Source of the DNA: Thiobius zoothamnicola
GTDB lineage: Bacteria > Pseudomonadota > Gammaproteobacteria > Chromatiales > Chromatiaceae
Direction: 5' to 3'
NCBI GenBank assembly: GCA_963678215.1
Contig: OY782758.1
Location: forward strand, 744,001-808,000
DNA length: 64,000 nt
This document shows positions 1 through 8,782 of the stretch, piece by piece. Within the stretch, counting starts at the first letter, position 1. Each line of letters starts with the position of its first letter. The notes under the pieces were generated by a model. The model saw only the letters and a list, made by a program, of their open reading frames with translations, made no database searches and was not told where the DNA came from. The position numbers were made by a program, and so were the translations under genes.

Positions 1-572
1 GGGTTTGCCCAGTGAATCTGTTAACCGATGCGGCAGCCTGGTTACGGAGAAAAATGGATATCCGCACAACCACCCGATTGGAACGCAATTTCCGTTACTG
101 GCTGCTCGGGCTGATCCTGGTGTTTCCTTTACTGTTTGGCGTGATCGCCTGGGAATTGGTAAATCCGGTATCCATGGCACATCGCGGCATTATCTTCGGT
201 ATAGGACTCGGCTGGACGCTTTTACTGGCAGTATTTTTATTCGATTTGCTGATGGTCAAACACGGCTGGTGCGGACACTTCTGCCCGGTTGGGGCCTTTT
301 ACAGTTTGGTCGGGCATTTCAGTCCACTGCGCGTGATTGCGCTCAATCGTCAACGATGCGATGACTGCAACTCCTGCTTCCATATATGCCCGGAGCCACA
401 AGTCATCAGACCAGCGCTCAAAGGCGCGCCGAAAGGGATCGGGCCAACCATCACTTCTGGGAACTGCACCCATTGCGGTCGCTGTATTGATGTCTGCGAT
501 CAGTCAGTTTTCGTCTATGGCAACGCCTATAAAAAGCACGAACAACCTACCGACCCAGTCATTACACAATAG
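1..572 (+). CDS. napH: NapH, quinol dehydrogenase membrane subunit (5' end cut by window)
   Basis: C-terminal two thirds of NapH, the membrane iron-sulfur protein that passes quinol electrons towards periplasmic nitrate reductase. The reading frame is open to the left edge: codons before the GTG at 12 read V-C-P, which continues as CPVN, a conserved NapH stretch, so that GTG is not the true start. Two hydrophobic segments follow (about nt 105-165 and 195-255), then the HGWCGHxCPVGA motif and two ferredoxin-type clusters, CDDCNSCFHICPE and CTHCGRCIDVC. It ends 11 nt before napB, so the two are probably co-transcribed. The missing N-terminus, and presumably napG and napA, lie to the left of the window. 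Confidence 0.93.
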   Translation, partial: VCPVNLLTDAAAWLRRKMDIRTTTRLERNFRYWLLGLILVFPLLFGVIAWELVNPVSMAHRGIIFGIGLGWTLLLAVFLFDLLMVKHGWCGHFCPVGAFYSLVGHFSPLRVIALNRQRCDDCNSCFHICPEPQVIRPALKGAPKGIGPTITSGNCTHCGRCIDVCDQSVFVYGNAYKKHEQPTDPVITQ

Positions 573-583
573 GAAAGATCATC

Positions 584-1009
584 ATGAAATCTATCCCTGC
601 CCTCCTGTCAATGGCGCTCATCATCGCATTATCGTCTCACGCCGCCATGGCGGAACTACAATCATTACGCGGCGATGAACTGACGACGCCATCCATCAAG
701 CCACAAAGACTCACCATCATCAAACAATCGGGCGGCTTTGAACGCAGCTTTAAAGAACAACCGCCAATGGTGCCTCATGAAGTGGACAAATATCCCATCA
801 ATTTGCGGGCCAACCATTGTCTGAGCTGCCATGGGAAAAAAACGCATCAGGTGAAAAAATCACCCCTGGTCAGCGAAAGCCATTTCATCAACCGCAGTGG
901 CGAAAAACTCGAAAGCATCGCACCGGGACGTTATTTTTGTACGCAATGCCATGCGCCGCAGCTAAATGATCGGGCGCTTGTTGAAAATGATTTCAAAGGG
1001 CGTCATTAG
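584..1009 (+). CDS. napB: NapB, diheme cytochrome c subunit of periplasmic nitrate reductase
   Basis: Small periplasmic electron-transfer subunit that donates electrons to the catalytic NapA. The 141-residue product starts with a signal peptide (hydrophobic stretch to about residue 22, ending AMA) and carries two CXXCH heme c sites, at residues 79-83 and 119-123, as expected for NapB. The YPINLRANHCLSCH region is typical. An AGGA ribosome binding site precedes the ATG. It sits directly behind napH. Its stop codon overlaps by 4 nt the end of the opposite-strand transglutaminase-like gene, so napC is not directly next to napB here. Confidence 0.95.
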   Translation: MKSIPALLSMALIIALSSHAAMAELQSLRGDELTTPSIKPQRLTIIKQSGGFERSFKEQPPMVPHEVDKYPINLRANHCLSCHGKKTHQVKKSPLVSESHFINRSGEKLESIAPGRYFCTQCHAPQLNDRALVENDFKGRH

Positions 1010-1587
1010 CGCTTTCTGACTCGAATATCCGGTAAATTGCGCGCCACATCGTTATAGGTTTTTGATTGATTCAGTACAGATACGACATCTGGCAAGGGTT
1101 CTGAATAGATTTCTGGAAAATCTATTTCACCTTCGATCAAAGTTGAAAAAGCTAAAGTTTCTGTTGGTGGAGTAAATCTTGCCTCGACTCCTGCTTTATT
1201 TCCTCTGGGATCCAGACGATACCAACCGATTTTGGGTAGATGAACAGCATTGAGGCCGTGCAAACAGAATGGTGGTTGATTATTTTCAAGAGTCAGTCGT
1301 TGATAGCAAAGCCCAGCGGGAATGCCATTCGCCCTGAGTAATGCCGCCAACAAATGGCTTTTTGCATAACAATAGCCTGTTTTGTATTTTAGAACATCCG
1401 ATGCCTTACAGGTTACAGGGTTCAATTTGAAATCATAACTATGCTTTATTTCGTCACGTACGAACTCAAAGCATGCCTTCGCAATCACCTCAGAATCATC
1501 AACACCACAGGAAAGTGCTTTGGCTTTTTTAATCACTTCAGAATGTTCCCAGTCGATTACTTCACTGGAGGATAGATATTTTTCCAT
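1006..1587 (-). CDS. Transglutaminase-like cysteine protease-fold protein
   Basis: A 193-residue protein with a transglutaminase-like core. The catalytic triad is readable as C73 in GYCYAKSHLLAALLRA, H110 in CLHGLNAVHL and D126 in WYRLDPRG. No signal peptide is seen, so it is probably cytoplasmic. Members of this superfamily act as peptidases, amidases or cross-linking enzymes; the substrate cannot be read from sequence. It lies on the minus strand between napB and napC and overlaps the napB end by 4 nt, so it interrupts the nap cluster and is unlikely to be part of nitrate reduction. Its AT-richer composition compared with neighbours suggests acquisition. Confidence 0.8.
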   Translation of the reverse strand: MEKYLSSSEVIDWEHSEVIKKAKALSCGVDDSEVIAKACFEFVRDEIKHSYDFKLNPVTCKASDVLKYKTGYCYAKSHLLAALLRANGIPAGLCYQRLTLENNQPPFCLHGLNAVHLPKIGWYRLDPRGNKAGVEARFTPPTETLAFSTLIEGEIDFPEIYSEPLPDVVSVLNQSKTYNDVARNLPDIRVRKR

Positions 1588-1849
1588 AAAACTTTTGGAA
1601 GTTGGATTGTGTCGTTATGAACGCGCGCGCAGATAGTTTATGCACGCTGGAAAAGATTCTCGCATCAGCCGCACAAACAGTGCGACGCAAAGGTGTACGT
1701 TTTGCGGACCGCTCTAAGGCAACCTCTTAACAACATTATCTAACGCACACTTTACCCCCTAACACCTTCTTCATTGCACATCACAACCTGTTTCATCGCT
1801 CAATAAAAGCAGGTGCGTTTGACCACCCTGTCTTAATTAGGAGAAATTT
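1588..1849. other. Spacer upstream of napC
   Basis: Region between the start of the transglutaminase-like gene (minus) and napC (plus). It must hold promoters for both. The only clear signal is the napC ribosome binding site TTAGGAGAAATTT directly before its ATG. A 37-codon open frame at 1617-1730 has no ribosome binding site and resembles nothing known to me; I do not call it a gene. Confidence 0.5.
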
Positions 1850-2488
1850 ATGAACCAGAAAACTGGAAAGAGAAAGATCATTTCAGGGACTCTCATCATC
1901 GGCATTATCGTGGGCATTCTGTTCTGGGGTGGTTTTAACACCGCATTACGGGTAACCAATACAGAAGCATTCTGTATTTCCTGCCACGAAATGGCGGTGA
2001 ATGTTTACCAAGAATATACAGACACCATTCATTACACCAATCGCACTGGTGTTCGCGCCACCTGCTCCGATTGTCATGTGCCCAAGGAATGGGAACATAA
2101 AGTGGTGCGTAAAATATACGCTTCTAATGAGTTATACCACCACTTCATGGGCACCATTGACACCCCGGAAAAATTTGAGGCCAAACGCTTTGAACTCGCC
2201 AAATCGGTTTGGCGCACAATGAAAAAAACTGACTCCAGAGAATGTCGGAATTGTCACGCCTATGAATCAATGGATCTGAATAAACAGGAAGGACGCGCCA
2301 TTGACCAACACGAAATCATGGAAGAATCACGTATGGCGAAAATAGGCGCACATGATGCCAAACACGCCCTGGCGCGAAACGAAGGACTAACCTGTATTGA
2401 TTGTCACAAAGGCATCGCCCATCGCTTGCCAACGGAATATGACCCGGAGAAAGATATACCCGGGAATAGCCCTTATTATGACCGTTGA
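1850..2488 (+). CDS. napC: NapC/NirT-family tetraheme cytochrome c
   Basis: Membrane-anchored tetraheme cytochrome that takes electrons from quinol and passes them to NapB/NapA. The 212-residue product has one N-terminal membrane anchor (about residues 9-28) and four CXXCH heme sites at residues 42-46, 72-76, 132-136 and 182-186, the exact NapC number. The end PxxYDPExDIPGNSPYYDR is also characteristic. A good AGGAG ribosome binding site lies 5 nt upstream. It is separated from napB by the opposite-strand transglutaminase-like gene, so it probably needs its own promoter. Confidence 0.95.
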   Translation: MNQKTGKRKIISGTLIIGIIVGILFWGGFNTALRVTNTEAFCISCHEMAVNVYQEYTDTIHYTNRTGVRATCSDCHVPKEWEHKVVRKIYASNELYHHFMGTIDTPEKFEAKRFELAKSVWRTMKKTDSRECRNCHAYESMDLNKQEGRAIDQHEIMEESRMAKIGAHDAKHALARNEGLTCIDCHKGIAHRLPTEYDPEKDIPGNSPYYDR

Positions 2489-2524
2489 TGCGTTTTACTT
2501 TGAGCGTCAGCAATGACATGTTCT

Positions 2525-2623
2525 ATGGCGGTGTATTGTCCGAATTGCGGAAGCTATCAAATCACGCAAAACGGCAAAAGCCGCTGTGGGGAACAACGCT
2601 GCCGATGCAAGGCTTCGGTATAG
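2525..2623 (+). pseudogene. Remnant of IS1-family InsA-like zinc finger
   Basis: A 32-codon frame begins MAVYCPNCGSYQITQNGKSR and continues with GEQRCRC, matching the pattern C-P-x-C...NGK...G-x-Q-R-x-x-C of the N-terminal zinc ribbon of IS1-family InsA proteins. It ends at a TAG after 32 residues, and the following frame (2643-2708, ending NPAKF) is open but not recognisable. I read this as the leftover of an IS1-like insertion beyond napC. No terminal repeats were found. Identification rests on a short motif only. Confidence 0.5.
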
Positions 2624-2748
2624 TGGTCGAATAAACTCACACTGGTTGAAATGGCGCAACGTCCAACAAGAAGCTGTTGATGCGTTCCTCAACCCGGCAA
2701 AGTTTTAAAAGCTGCACTTTACCGCCGGTCAGTGGTTTACAAACCCAC

Positions 2749-5658
2749 TCACTGACAAGCTTCACATTCTGGATCCAAAATACTGCATGCCTTGACCCCA
2801 TGATTCACGCCAGTGGCATCCGCTGACAAACCATAAGTGCCACCGACTGCGCTCAAGGTGTCGGTTTTGCTGTGATCCATAGTTGATTTTTCCACATGGG
2901 TGGCACCCATTGAGCGTAAATAATAGGTGGTCTTCAAACCACGCGTCCAAGCAAGCTTATACAGATTATCCAGTTTCTTGCCGGATGGCTCCGCCATATA
3001 AAGATTCAGGCTTTGCGCCTGATCCAGCCATTTCTGGCGGCGCGAGGCCGCCTCGACCAGCCAACGCGTATCCATTTCAAAAGCCGTGGCGTACAACTGT
3101 TTCAGTTCATCCGATATGCGGTCAATGGACTGTACCGAACCATCATAATATTTCAGATCATTTACCATGACCGGATCCCACAGCTCACGTTCCTTCAGAT
3201 CACGCACCAGATACGGATTGACCACCGTAAATTCACCGGAAAGATTCGATTTGACGAATAGGTTCTGATAAGTCGGTTCAATCGATTGCGACACGCCGCA
3301 AATATTCGAGATTGTCGCCGTTGGCGCAATCGCCATGGTATTGGAGTTACGCATGCCCACTCGCTGAACCCGTTCCCGTAACCCATCCCAATCCAACGTT
3401 TGACCCTCATCCATGTGCAAATGATCGCCGCGCTCCTCCGCCAATTTGCGCACAGAATCAATCGGCAATATGCCCTGGCTCCATAAAGAACCTTCAAAAG
3501 TGCTGTAACGACCACGCTCCTCTGCCAGATCAACCGAAGCGGTGATCGCATGATAGCTGACCCACTCCATGCTGTTATCGGCAAATTCGACAGCCGCTTC
3601 ACTCGTATAGGGTATGCGCATTTTGTACAGCGCATCCTGAAAGCCCATGATCCCCAGACCAACCGGACGATGACGCAGATTGGAATTGCGCGCTTGAGGC
3701 ACACTGTAATAATTGTAATCAATCACATTATCCAACATGCGCATGGCGACCCGAATAGTATGCGCCAGCTTGGTTTGATCCAATCCCTGATCACCATCAA
3801 CATGCGCCGCCAGATTGATTGACCCTAAATTACAGACCGCGATTTCCTGGTCATTCGTATGTAGCGTGATTTCCGTGCATAAATTGGAGGAATGCACCAC
3901 GCCGACATGCTGATTGGTGTAACGGATATTGCAGGGATCCTTGAAGGTGATCCAGGGATGACCTGTCTCAAACAACATGCCCAGCATTTTACGCCACAGG
4001 TCCAACGCCTTGACGGTCTTGACGACTTTCAATTCACCACGTTTGGCTTTTTCCTCGTAAGCAACATAAGCATCGGCGAACACCTTGCCCGTCAGATTAT
4101 GCAAATCAACCACTTCGTCAGGTGAAAACAAGGTCCAATCCGCTTCTTCCGCAACCCGTTGCATAAACAAATCCGGCACCCAATTGGCTGTATTCATATC
4201 ATGCGTGCGCCGTCTGTCATCGCCGGTGTTTTTACGCAAATCCAGAAACTCTTCAATATCAATATGCCAGGTTTCTAGATAGGCACACACAGCACCTTTG
4301 CGTTTCCCGCCCTGATTAACCGCCACCGCCGTATCGTTTGCCACCTTGAGGAAAGGCACCACACCCTGCGATTTACCATTTGTACCCTTGATATGCGCTC
4401 CCATGCCACGCACCCGGGTCCAATCGTTGCCCAGACCGCCAGCAAATTTGGATAACAGCGCATTATCTTTGACCGCGCCATAAATACCATCCAGATCATC
4501 CGGCACGGTTGTCAGATAACAACTGGACAATTGCGGTCGTAAGGAACCCGAATTAAACAAAGTTGGCGTTGAGCACATGAAATCAAAACTGGATAACAAC
4601 TGATAAAACTCAATCGCGCGTGCCTCACGATCAATTTCATTAATAGCGAGACCCATGGCCACGCGCATGAAGAAGGCTTGCGGCAATTCATAACGCACCC
4701 CGTCTGAATGAATAAAATACCGGTCATACAAGGTTTGCAGCCCCAAATAGGTGAATTGCAAATCACGCTCACCCTGTAAAGCCTGACCAAGACGATCCAG
4801 ATCAAATTGGGCCAAACGCGGATCCAATAACTCCAGATCAATCGCCCGTTTGATGTAAACCTCAAAATAATCAGCATAACGCTGCGCTAGGTTCTCCTGA
4901 GCATCAATTTGCGCATTCAAGTCAAGAAAACCCAAGGCTTCGCGGCGCAAACTGTCCATTAGCAAGCGTGCAGCGACATATGAGTAATCCGGCTCCTGCT
5001 CAATCAAGGCACGCGCACTCATCACCAGTGCTTTGCTCAAATCCTCTTCGCGTACGCCGTCAAACAGGTTGCGTTGGGTATCTTCCAAGATCATAGTTGC
5101 ATCGACTGAATCCAGCCCGGCACAAGCTTGCTCAATCAGACGACGCAGGCGCGTCGGATCAAGCGGTTTGGAAGAACCATCCGCTGAAATGACATGGATA
5201 GTCGCATGCTGAACCGCATCTTCCTGTATCGCCGCCTCTTCGGCGCGTTTACGCGCTTGCTCTTCTCGATATAACACATAGGCGCGCGCAATTTTATGCT
5301 CTTCGGCGCGCATCAGCATCAGTTCGACCTGATCCTGAATATCCTCAATATGTACGGTACCACCAGTTGGATTGCGCTTAAACAAAGTGTCAACCACTTG
5401 CCGGGTCAGTTCCTCAACCCGATCATGTACCCGACTGGACGCCGCCGCATTACCTCCTTCAACGGCGAGGAAGGCTTTGGTCATCGCGATTTTTATTTTT
5501 ACGCCATCAAAATGTGTGACCTTGCCGTTACGACGAATCACCTGTAATTCACCTGGCGCATTGACGCGGATTTCAGCCGTCACGTTGGCATCACCGTTTA
5601 GCGCAGTCGATGGAGGAACAGAGGGAGTTTGGGTCACGGGCTTAATGGATGCAGTCAC
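2749..5658 (-). CDS. nrdA: Class Ia ribonucleoside-diphosphate reductase, alpha subunit
   Basis: Catalytic subunit that reduces ribonucleoside diphosphates for DNA synthesis. I choose the GTG at 5658 (969 residues), because AGGAGAAG lies 8 nt upstream of it; the ATG 39 nt further upstream has no ribosome binding site. The N-terminus carries two ATP-cone regulatory domains (about residues 40-130 and 150-240), so it should respond to ATP/dATP. The catalytic motifs SSNLCTE, EIAVCNLGS and the paired tyrosines in KTTYYLRS are present, as is a C-terminal redox pair in ECEACQ. No beta-subunit gene nrdB is adjacent; IS debris follows instead. Two NrdR boxes lie upstream. Confidence 0.95.
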   Translation of the reverse strand: MTASIKPVTQTPSVPPSTALNGDANVTAEIRVNAPGELQVIRRNGKVTHFDGVKIKIAMTKAFLAVEGGNAAASSRVHDRVEELTRQVVDTLFKRNPTGGTVHIEDIQDQVELMLMRAEEHKIARAYVLYREEQARKRAEEAAIQEDAVQHATIHVISADGSSKPLDPTRLRRLIEQACAGLDSVDATMILEDTQRNLFDGVREEDLSKALVMSARALIEQEPDYSYVAARLLMDSLRREALGFLDLNAQIDAQENLAQRYADYFEVYIKRAIDLELLDPRLAQFDLDRLGQALQGERDLQFTYLGLQTLYDRYFIHSDGVRYELPQAFFMRVAMGLAINEIDREARAIEFYQLLSSFDFMCSTPTLFNSGSLRPQLSSCYLTTVPDDLDGIYGAVKDNALLSKFAGGLGNDWTRVRGMGAHIKGTNGKSQGVVPFLKVANDTAVAVNQGGKRKGAVCAYLETWHIDIEEFLDLRKNTGDDRRRTHDMNTANWVPDLFMQRVAEEADWTLFSPDEVVDLHNLTGKVFADAYVAYEEKAKRGELKVVKTVKALDLWRKMLGMLFETGHPWITFKDPCNIRYTNQHVGVVHSSNLCTEITLHTNDQEIAVCNLGSINLAAHVDGDQGLDQTKLAHTIRVAMRMLDNVIDYNYYSVPQARNSNLRHRPVGLGIMGFQDALYKMRIPYTSEAAVEFADNSMEWVSYHAITASVDLAEERGRYSTFEGSLWSQGILPIDSVRKLAEERGDHLHMDEGQTLDWDGLRERVQRVGMRNSNTMAIAPTATISNICGVSQSIEPTYQNLFVKSNLSGEFTVVNPYLVRDLKERELWDPVMVNDLKYYDGSVQSIDRISDELKQLYATAFEMDTRWLVEAASRRQKWLDQAQSLNLYMAEPSGKKLDNLYKLAWTRGLKTTYYLRSMGATHVEKSTMDHSKTDTLSAVGGTYGLSADATGVNHGVKACSILDPECEACQ

Positions 5659-5823
5659 AAATTCTTCTCCTGATGGAAGCACTGAAAACCCGTCCATGTT
5701 TTTTCAGAAATACGCTATGGCGGAAGCCGTCTATTAGGGGAGAACCCATGGATCCTTGGTTTTGATACTGACCTCAGCATCAATGATCTCATGGCTCCTT
5801 AGCTCATCATATGAGGCACCTAA

Positions 5824-5839
5824 ACACGATATATAGTGC
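5824..5839. promoter_or_regulatory. NrdR box 1 (promoter-proximal)
   Basis: The 16-mer acacgatatatagtgc closely matches the NrdR-box consensus acaCwAtATaTwGtgt. It overlaps the expected -10 region of the nrdA promoter on the minus strand. Its start is 31 bp from that of the second box, the near-three-turn spacing typical of paired NrdR boxes. Confidence 0.85.
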
Positions 5840-5854
5840 AATAATTCATGTCAA
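5826..5854 (-). promoter_or_regulatory. Candidate nrdA promoter
   Basis: On the minus strand, TTGACA (5854-5849) is followed after 17 nt by TATCGT (5831-5826), or after 15 nt by TATATC. NrdR box 1 covers the -10 candidates and box 2 abuts the -35, which fits a repressor that blocks polymerase. The exact -10 is uncertain. Confidence 0.5.
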
Positions 5855-5870
5855 CCACAATATATTGTGT
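5855..5870. promoter_or_regulatory. NrdR box 2 (promoter-distal)
   Basis: The 16-mer ccacaatatattgtgt is a near-perfect NrdR box. It sits just upstream of a TTGACA hexamer (minus strand, 5854-5849) that could be the nrdA -35 element. The pair predicts repression of nrdA by the ATP/dATP-sensing repressor NrdR, whose own gene is not in this window. Confidence 0.87.
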
Positions 5871-6054
5871 ATAAGTCGAGTATAAGCTGTGACAAAGCTG
5901 TCGATAAGTTGATTAAAATATTGACTCAAAACCTAACCTTTATGAAATTACTTGGATCACTACACAGATCAGCCTGGAAAGGAATAGCCACTCTAAAAAA
6001 GAGGGAAAAACAGAAAGGAAATTCAGTTAGGCGCGTCCAATTCATTAATACAAC

Positions 6055-6083
6055 TTGACAACCCCCTCCATTACTGAGGTAAT
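6055..6083 (+). promoter_or_regulatory. Candidate vgrG promoter
   Basis: A consensus TTGACA at 6055-6060 is followed after 17 nt by GGTAAT (6078-6083), a weak -10. The -10 lies inside a small inverted repeat, attac-tgag-gtaat (6070-6083), which could be an operator. The placement about 45 nt before vgrG fits, but the call rests on one good hexamer. Confidence 0.3.
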
Positions 6084-6125
6084 CCCGCCACCTTTCCTTG
6101 ATTCTGACACAAAGAGGCACAGCCT

Positions 6126-8210
6126 ATGCCCGGCCAACCGGACTACCGGATCACAGCGCAACTGGCCGGGATCGAGACACCCGTCATCCGTTTCGACTGG
6201 CAGGAGCATTTATCCGAACCCTTCCTCGGCCAGCTCGCCGTCTACGATACCGGCTATACTCAATCGCCTCTCAGCGCCAAAGCCTTACTGGATAAAACCG
6301 CGCTGATCACCCTTTGGGATAAAAACGCGGTGATTCGCCATTTCCATGGCGTGATTGATGCGGTACAGGCCGGGGCGGTCGGTAAACGCCGTCGGCATTT
6401 TCAAGTGACGATGGTACCGGCCTTGAGCACCTTACGATTGACCACCGATTGCCGGATCTTTCAGGGCAAAACCGTGCCCGAGATCGTGCAGACGTTGTTG
6501 AATGAACATGGCATCCGTCATCATCAGTTGGCGTTGACCGGGACTTTGCCGCCTTGCGAGCCGCGGGAGTTTTGTGTCCAGTACAATGAAACGGTGTTTG
6601 ATTTCATTCACCGTTTATTGGCGGAGGAAGGGATCTTCTATCGCTTCACGCATGAGAAAACCCATCATACGCTCCATTTCTGTAATGCCAGTTCATTATT
6701 GCCGGATGTCGGATCCGTGAAGTTTCAATTACCGGGCACCCATCAAACCACGTCATCGGTGTGGGCGGTCGATTACACGGAACAACGGGTGCCCACCCAC
6801 ACGGTGCAACGGGATCGCACCTTTCATCAGCCCGTGACAACCCTGGAGTGTGAATACCAGGGCCTGTATTTAAATCATCAACGCACCGGGTATGAAACCT
6901 ACCGCTATAACGGGCGTTACAAAACCAGCGCACAGGGGCAACCTTTCACCCAGTTTTTGCAACAACAAAGTCAAAACGATCAACGCTTGGCTCACTTCAC
7001 TCACGACTATTTACATCTGCAAGCCGGTTTACGTTTTAAACTGCACGATCATCCGGTAAAAGAACGGAATGATCTGTGGATCAGTGTTGCCCATCAACTC
7101 ACCGTCGAACAACCGCAATCGACGGAAGAAGAAGCGCAAGCGCATTACAACTACGGCACGTCCATCCCCACCCGGCAGGCCAGTCACTTTGAATGCACCA
7201 CCGGCTGTCTGCCGTATCCACAACCGTATTCCCCACCCGCCTGGCCCAAACCGGTCATACAAGGCCCGCAAGTCGCGGATGTGGTGGGACCGCCGGGTGA
7301 AGAGATCTTCTGTGATGAATACGGTCGGGTCGTCCTGCAATTCCCCTGGGATCGCCGGGCCAAAGGCGATCACACCTCCAGTTGTTGGATCCGGGTCGCC
7401 CAAAACTGGGCCGGGGCCGGTTGGGGCCATGTGGCGATTCCCCGTATTGGTCAGGAAGTCATGGTGGATTTTCTGGAGGGGGATCCGGATCAGCCGATCA
7501 TTACCGGTCGGCACTATAACGCCACCCATCGGCCGCCGTACCGGTTACCGCAGCACAAGACGCGCATGTCCATCAAGTCAAAAACCCATCAGGGCAGCGG
7601 CTATAACGAATTGCGGTTTGAGGATAAAACCAACGGTGAACAAATCTACCTGCACGGGCAAAAAGATTACGACATTATTCTGGAAAACGATCGTAAAGAA
7701 TGGATCCGGCATGATCGTCATTTGCGCGTCGATAACGACAAATACGAACAAGTCCACCAGGATAGTCACCAAACCATCGGTCAGGATAAATCTGACCGCA
7801 TCGAACGCCATCGATACTTTTACGCCGGCGGCAACTTCATCTGGCAGGTGGTGGGCCAGGTACACCGTTGGATTGAGGGCGGTCTGCAATTGTTCGTCAA
7901 AGCTTCCCGCGCCACCGAGATTGGCAGTTCTGATGAACTGGTGATCGGCGCGAATCAACGCACCGCAGTGGGCAATGAAAGCTACACCAAAGCCAAAAGC
8001 ATTGTGCTGGAGGCCAATCAGGAACTGACCATCAAGGCGCCGGGCGGCTTCATCAAGATTGATACCAGCGGTATCATGATCAAAGGCAATATCGTCAAGA
8101 TCAATTCCGGCGGCAGCCCCGGCTCCGGCACCGAACCCAAAGCGCCTTCGCCGGAACAGCCGCCAGTACCCACTTTACCGAAAGACGCTGATCACCGGGG
8201 GGAACGATGA
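6126..8210 (+). CDS. vgrG: VgrG (TssI), type VI secretion spike protein
   Basis: Trimeric spike at the tip of the type VI secretion tube, which carries effectors out of the cell. The 694-residue protein has the usual order: an N-terminal gp27-like domain (about residues 1-380), the gp5-like OB fold with GPPGEEIFCDEYGRVVLQFPWD and SSCWIRVAQNWAGAGWG, then a repetitive beta needle to about residue 665. It ends in a short proline-rich tail, so there is no fused effector domain. It is the first gene of the cargo operon and overlaps the PAAR gene by 4 nt (ATGA). An AGAGG ribosome binding site lies upstream. The T6SS baseplate and sheath genes are not in the window. Confidence 0.95.
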   Translation: MPGQPDYRITAQLAGIETPVIRFDWQEHLSEPFLGQLAVYDTGYTQSPLSAKALLDKTALITLWDKNAVIRHFHGVIDAVQAGAVGKRRRHFQVTMVPALSTLRLTTDCRIFQGKTVPEIVQTLLNEHGIRHHQLALTGTLPPCEPREFCVQYNETVFDFIHRLLAEEGIFYRFTHEKTHHTLHFCNASSLLPDVGSVKFQLPGTHQTTSSVWAVDYTEQRVPTHTVQRDRTFHQPVTTLECEYQGLYLNHQRTGYETYRYNGRYKTSAQGQPFTQFLQQQSQNDQRLAHFTHDYLHLQAGLRFKLHDHPVKERNDLWISVAHQLTVEQPQSTEEEAQAHYNYGTSIPTRQASHFECTTGCLPYPQPYSPPAWPKPVIQGPQVADVVGPPGEEIFCDEYGRVVLQFPWDRRAKGDHTSSCWIRVAQNWAGAGWGHVAIPRIGQEVMVDFLEGDPDQPIITGRHYNATHRPPYRLPQHKTRMSIKSKTHQGSGYNELRFEDKTNGEQIYLHGQKDYDIILENDRKEWIRHDRHLRVDNDKYEQVHQDSHQTIGQDKSDRIERHRYFYAGGNFIWQVVGQVHRWIEGGLQLFVKASRATEIGSSDELVIGANQRTAVGNESYTKAKSIVLEANQELTIKAPGGFIKIDTSGIMIKGNIVKINSGGSPGSGTEPKAPSPEQPPVPTLPKDADHRGER

Positions 8211-8749
8211 GCGAGGATGTCTGCGTCCCCTGCTTTCTTAAAGAAACCGCGCAACTGGAGGCACTGAAACTCAGCAACGCCAGTGGTGCGGGACCTAAAG
8301 CTGCCAGGTTGGGCGATATTGGCGGCGGCCATGGCTGCTTTCCACCCACGCCTATCATCGTGGGCAGCCCGGACGTGCTGATCAACTTTCGACCAGCGGC
8401 TCGATTGGGCGATGCAGTGCTACTGCATGGCTGCGGCAATTGTCCACCGCATCCGCGCAGCATCAGTGCGGGTTCTGGTAATGTGCTGATCAACAACAAA
8501 AAAGCGGCGCGGGTTGATGACGCCATCAACTGCGGCGGCAGTATCAGCACCGGTTCCGGGGATGTGCAGATTGGCGAGACGGGGGTCAAAGGGCCGGATC
8601 AGGATTGCCTGAAGGCCGCCAAGGCGAGTGGTTCGGCCTTTGCGCAACCCAGTCCGGCGATGCAACCGCCGTCGGAGCCACCGGCGATGGCGCAAGTGCC
8701 GGAAGCGATCGCTGCTCCGGCCCAAAGTGGCGCGCCTTTTATTGCCTGA
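8207..8749 (+). CDS. PAAR-repeat spike tip protein
   Basis: A 180-residue PAAR protein that should cap the VgrG trimer and sharpen the type VI spike. PAAR-type repeats run from about residue 30 to 125, with PKAARLGD, RPAARLGD and KKAARVDD plus conserved glycines, histidines and cysteines (GHGC, HGCGNC, INCGGS) that can bind the tip metal ion. The last 50 residues are alanine- and proline-rich and resemble a linker without a toxin domain. The start overlaps the vgrG stop, which implies translational coupling. The next gene, a DUF4123 adaptor, begins 33 nt later. Confidence 0.9.
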   Translation: MSEDVCVPCFLKETAQLEALKLSNASGAGPKAARLGDIGGGHGCFPPTPIIVGSPDVLINFRPAARLGDAVLLHGCGNCPPHPRSISAGSGNVLINNKKAARVDDAINCGGSISTGSGDVQIGETGVKGPDQDCLKAAKASGSAFAQPSPAMQPPSEPPAMAQVPEAIAAPAQSGAPFIA

Positions 8750-8782
8750 GCAAGCCAGTCAATAAAAAAATACATAAAGACC

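Noticed and set aside
12..14. GTG as the start of napH
   Set aside because: The frame is open to the window edge and the preceding codons complete the conserved CPVN stretch, so the gene is cut, not short.
1617..1730. 37-codon frame upstream of napC
   Set aside because: No ribosome binding site and no similarity to NapD, NapE or NapF.
2717..2760. Terminator at the end of nrdA
   Set aside because: A short gtcagtg/cactgac inverted repeat overlaps the stop codon but has an imperfect stem and no T-run on the transcribed strand.
5659..5697. ATG at 5697 as the nrdA start
   Set aside because: No ribosome binding site there, while GTG at 5658 has AGGAGAAG at 8 nt.
5867..6058. 63-codon frame between nrdA and vgrG
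   Set aside because: It begins inside an NrdR box, has no ribosome binding site and no recognisable motif.
7069..7944. 291-codon frame in another phase of vgrG
   Set aside because: Basic, arginine- and threonine-rich shadow of the real VgrG frame, without start signals.
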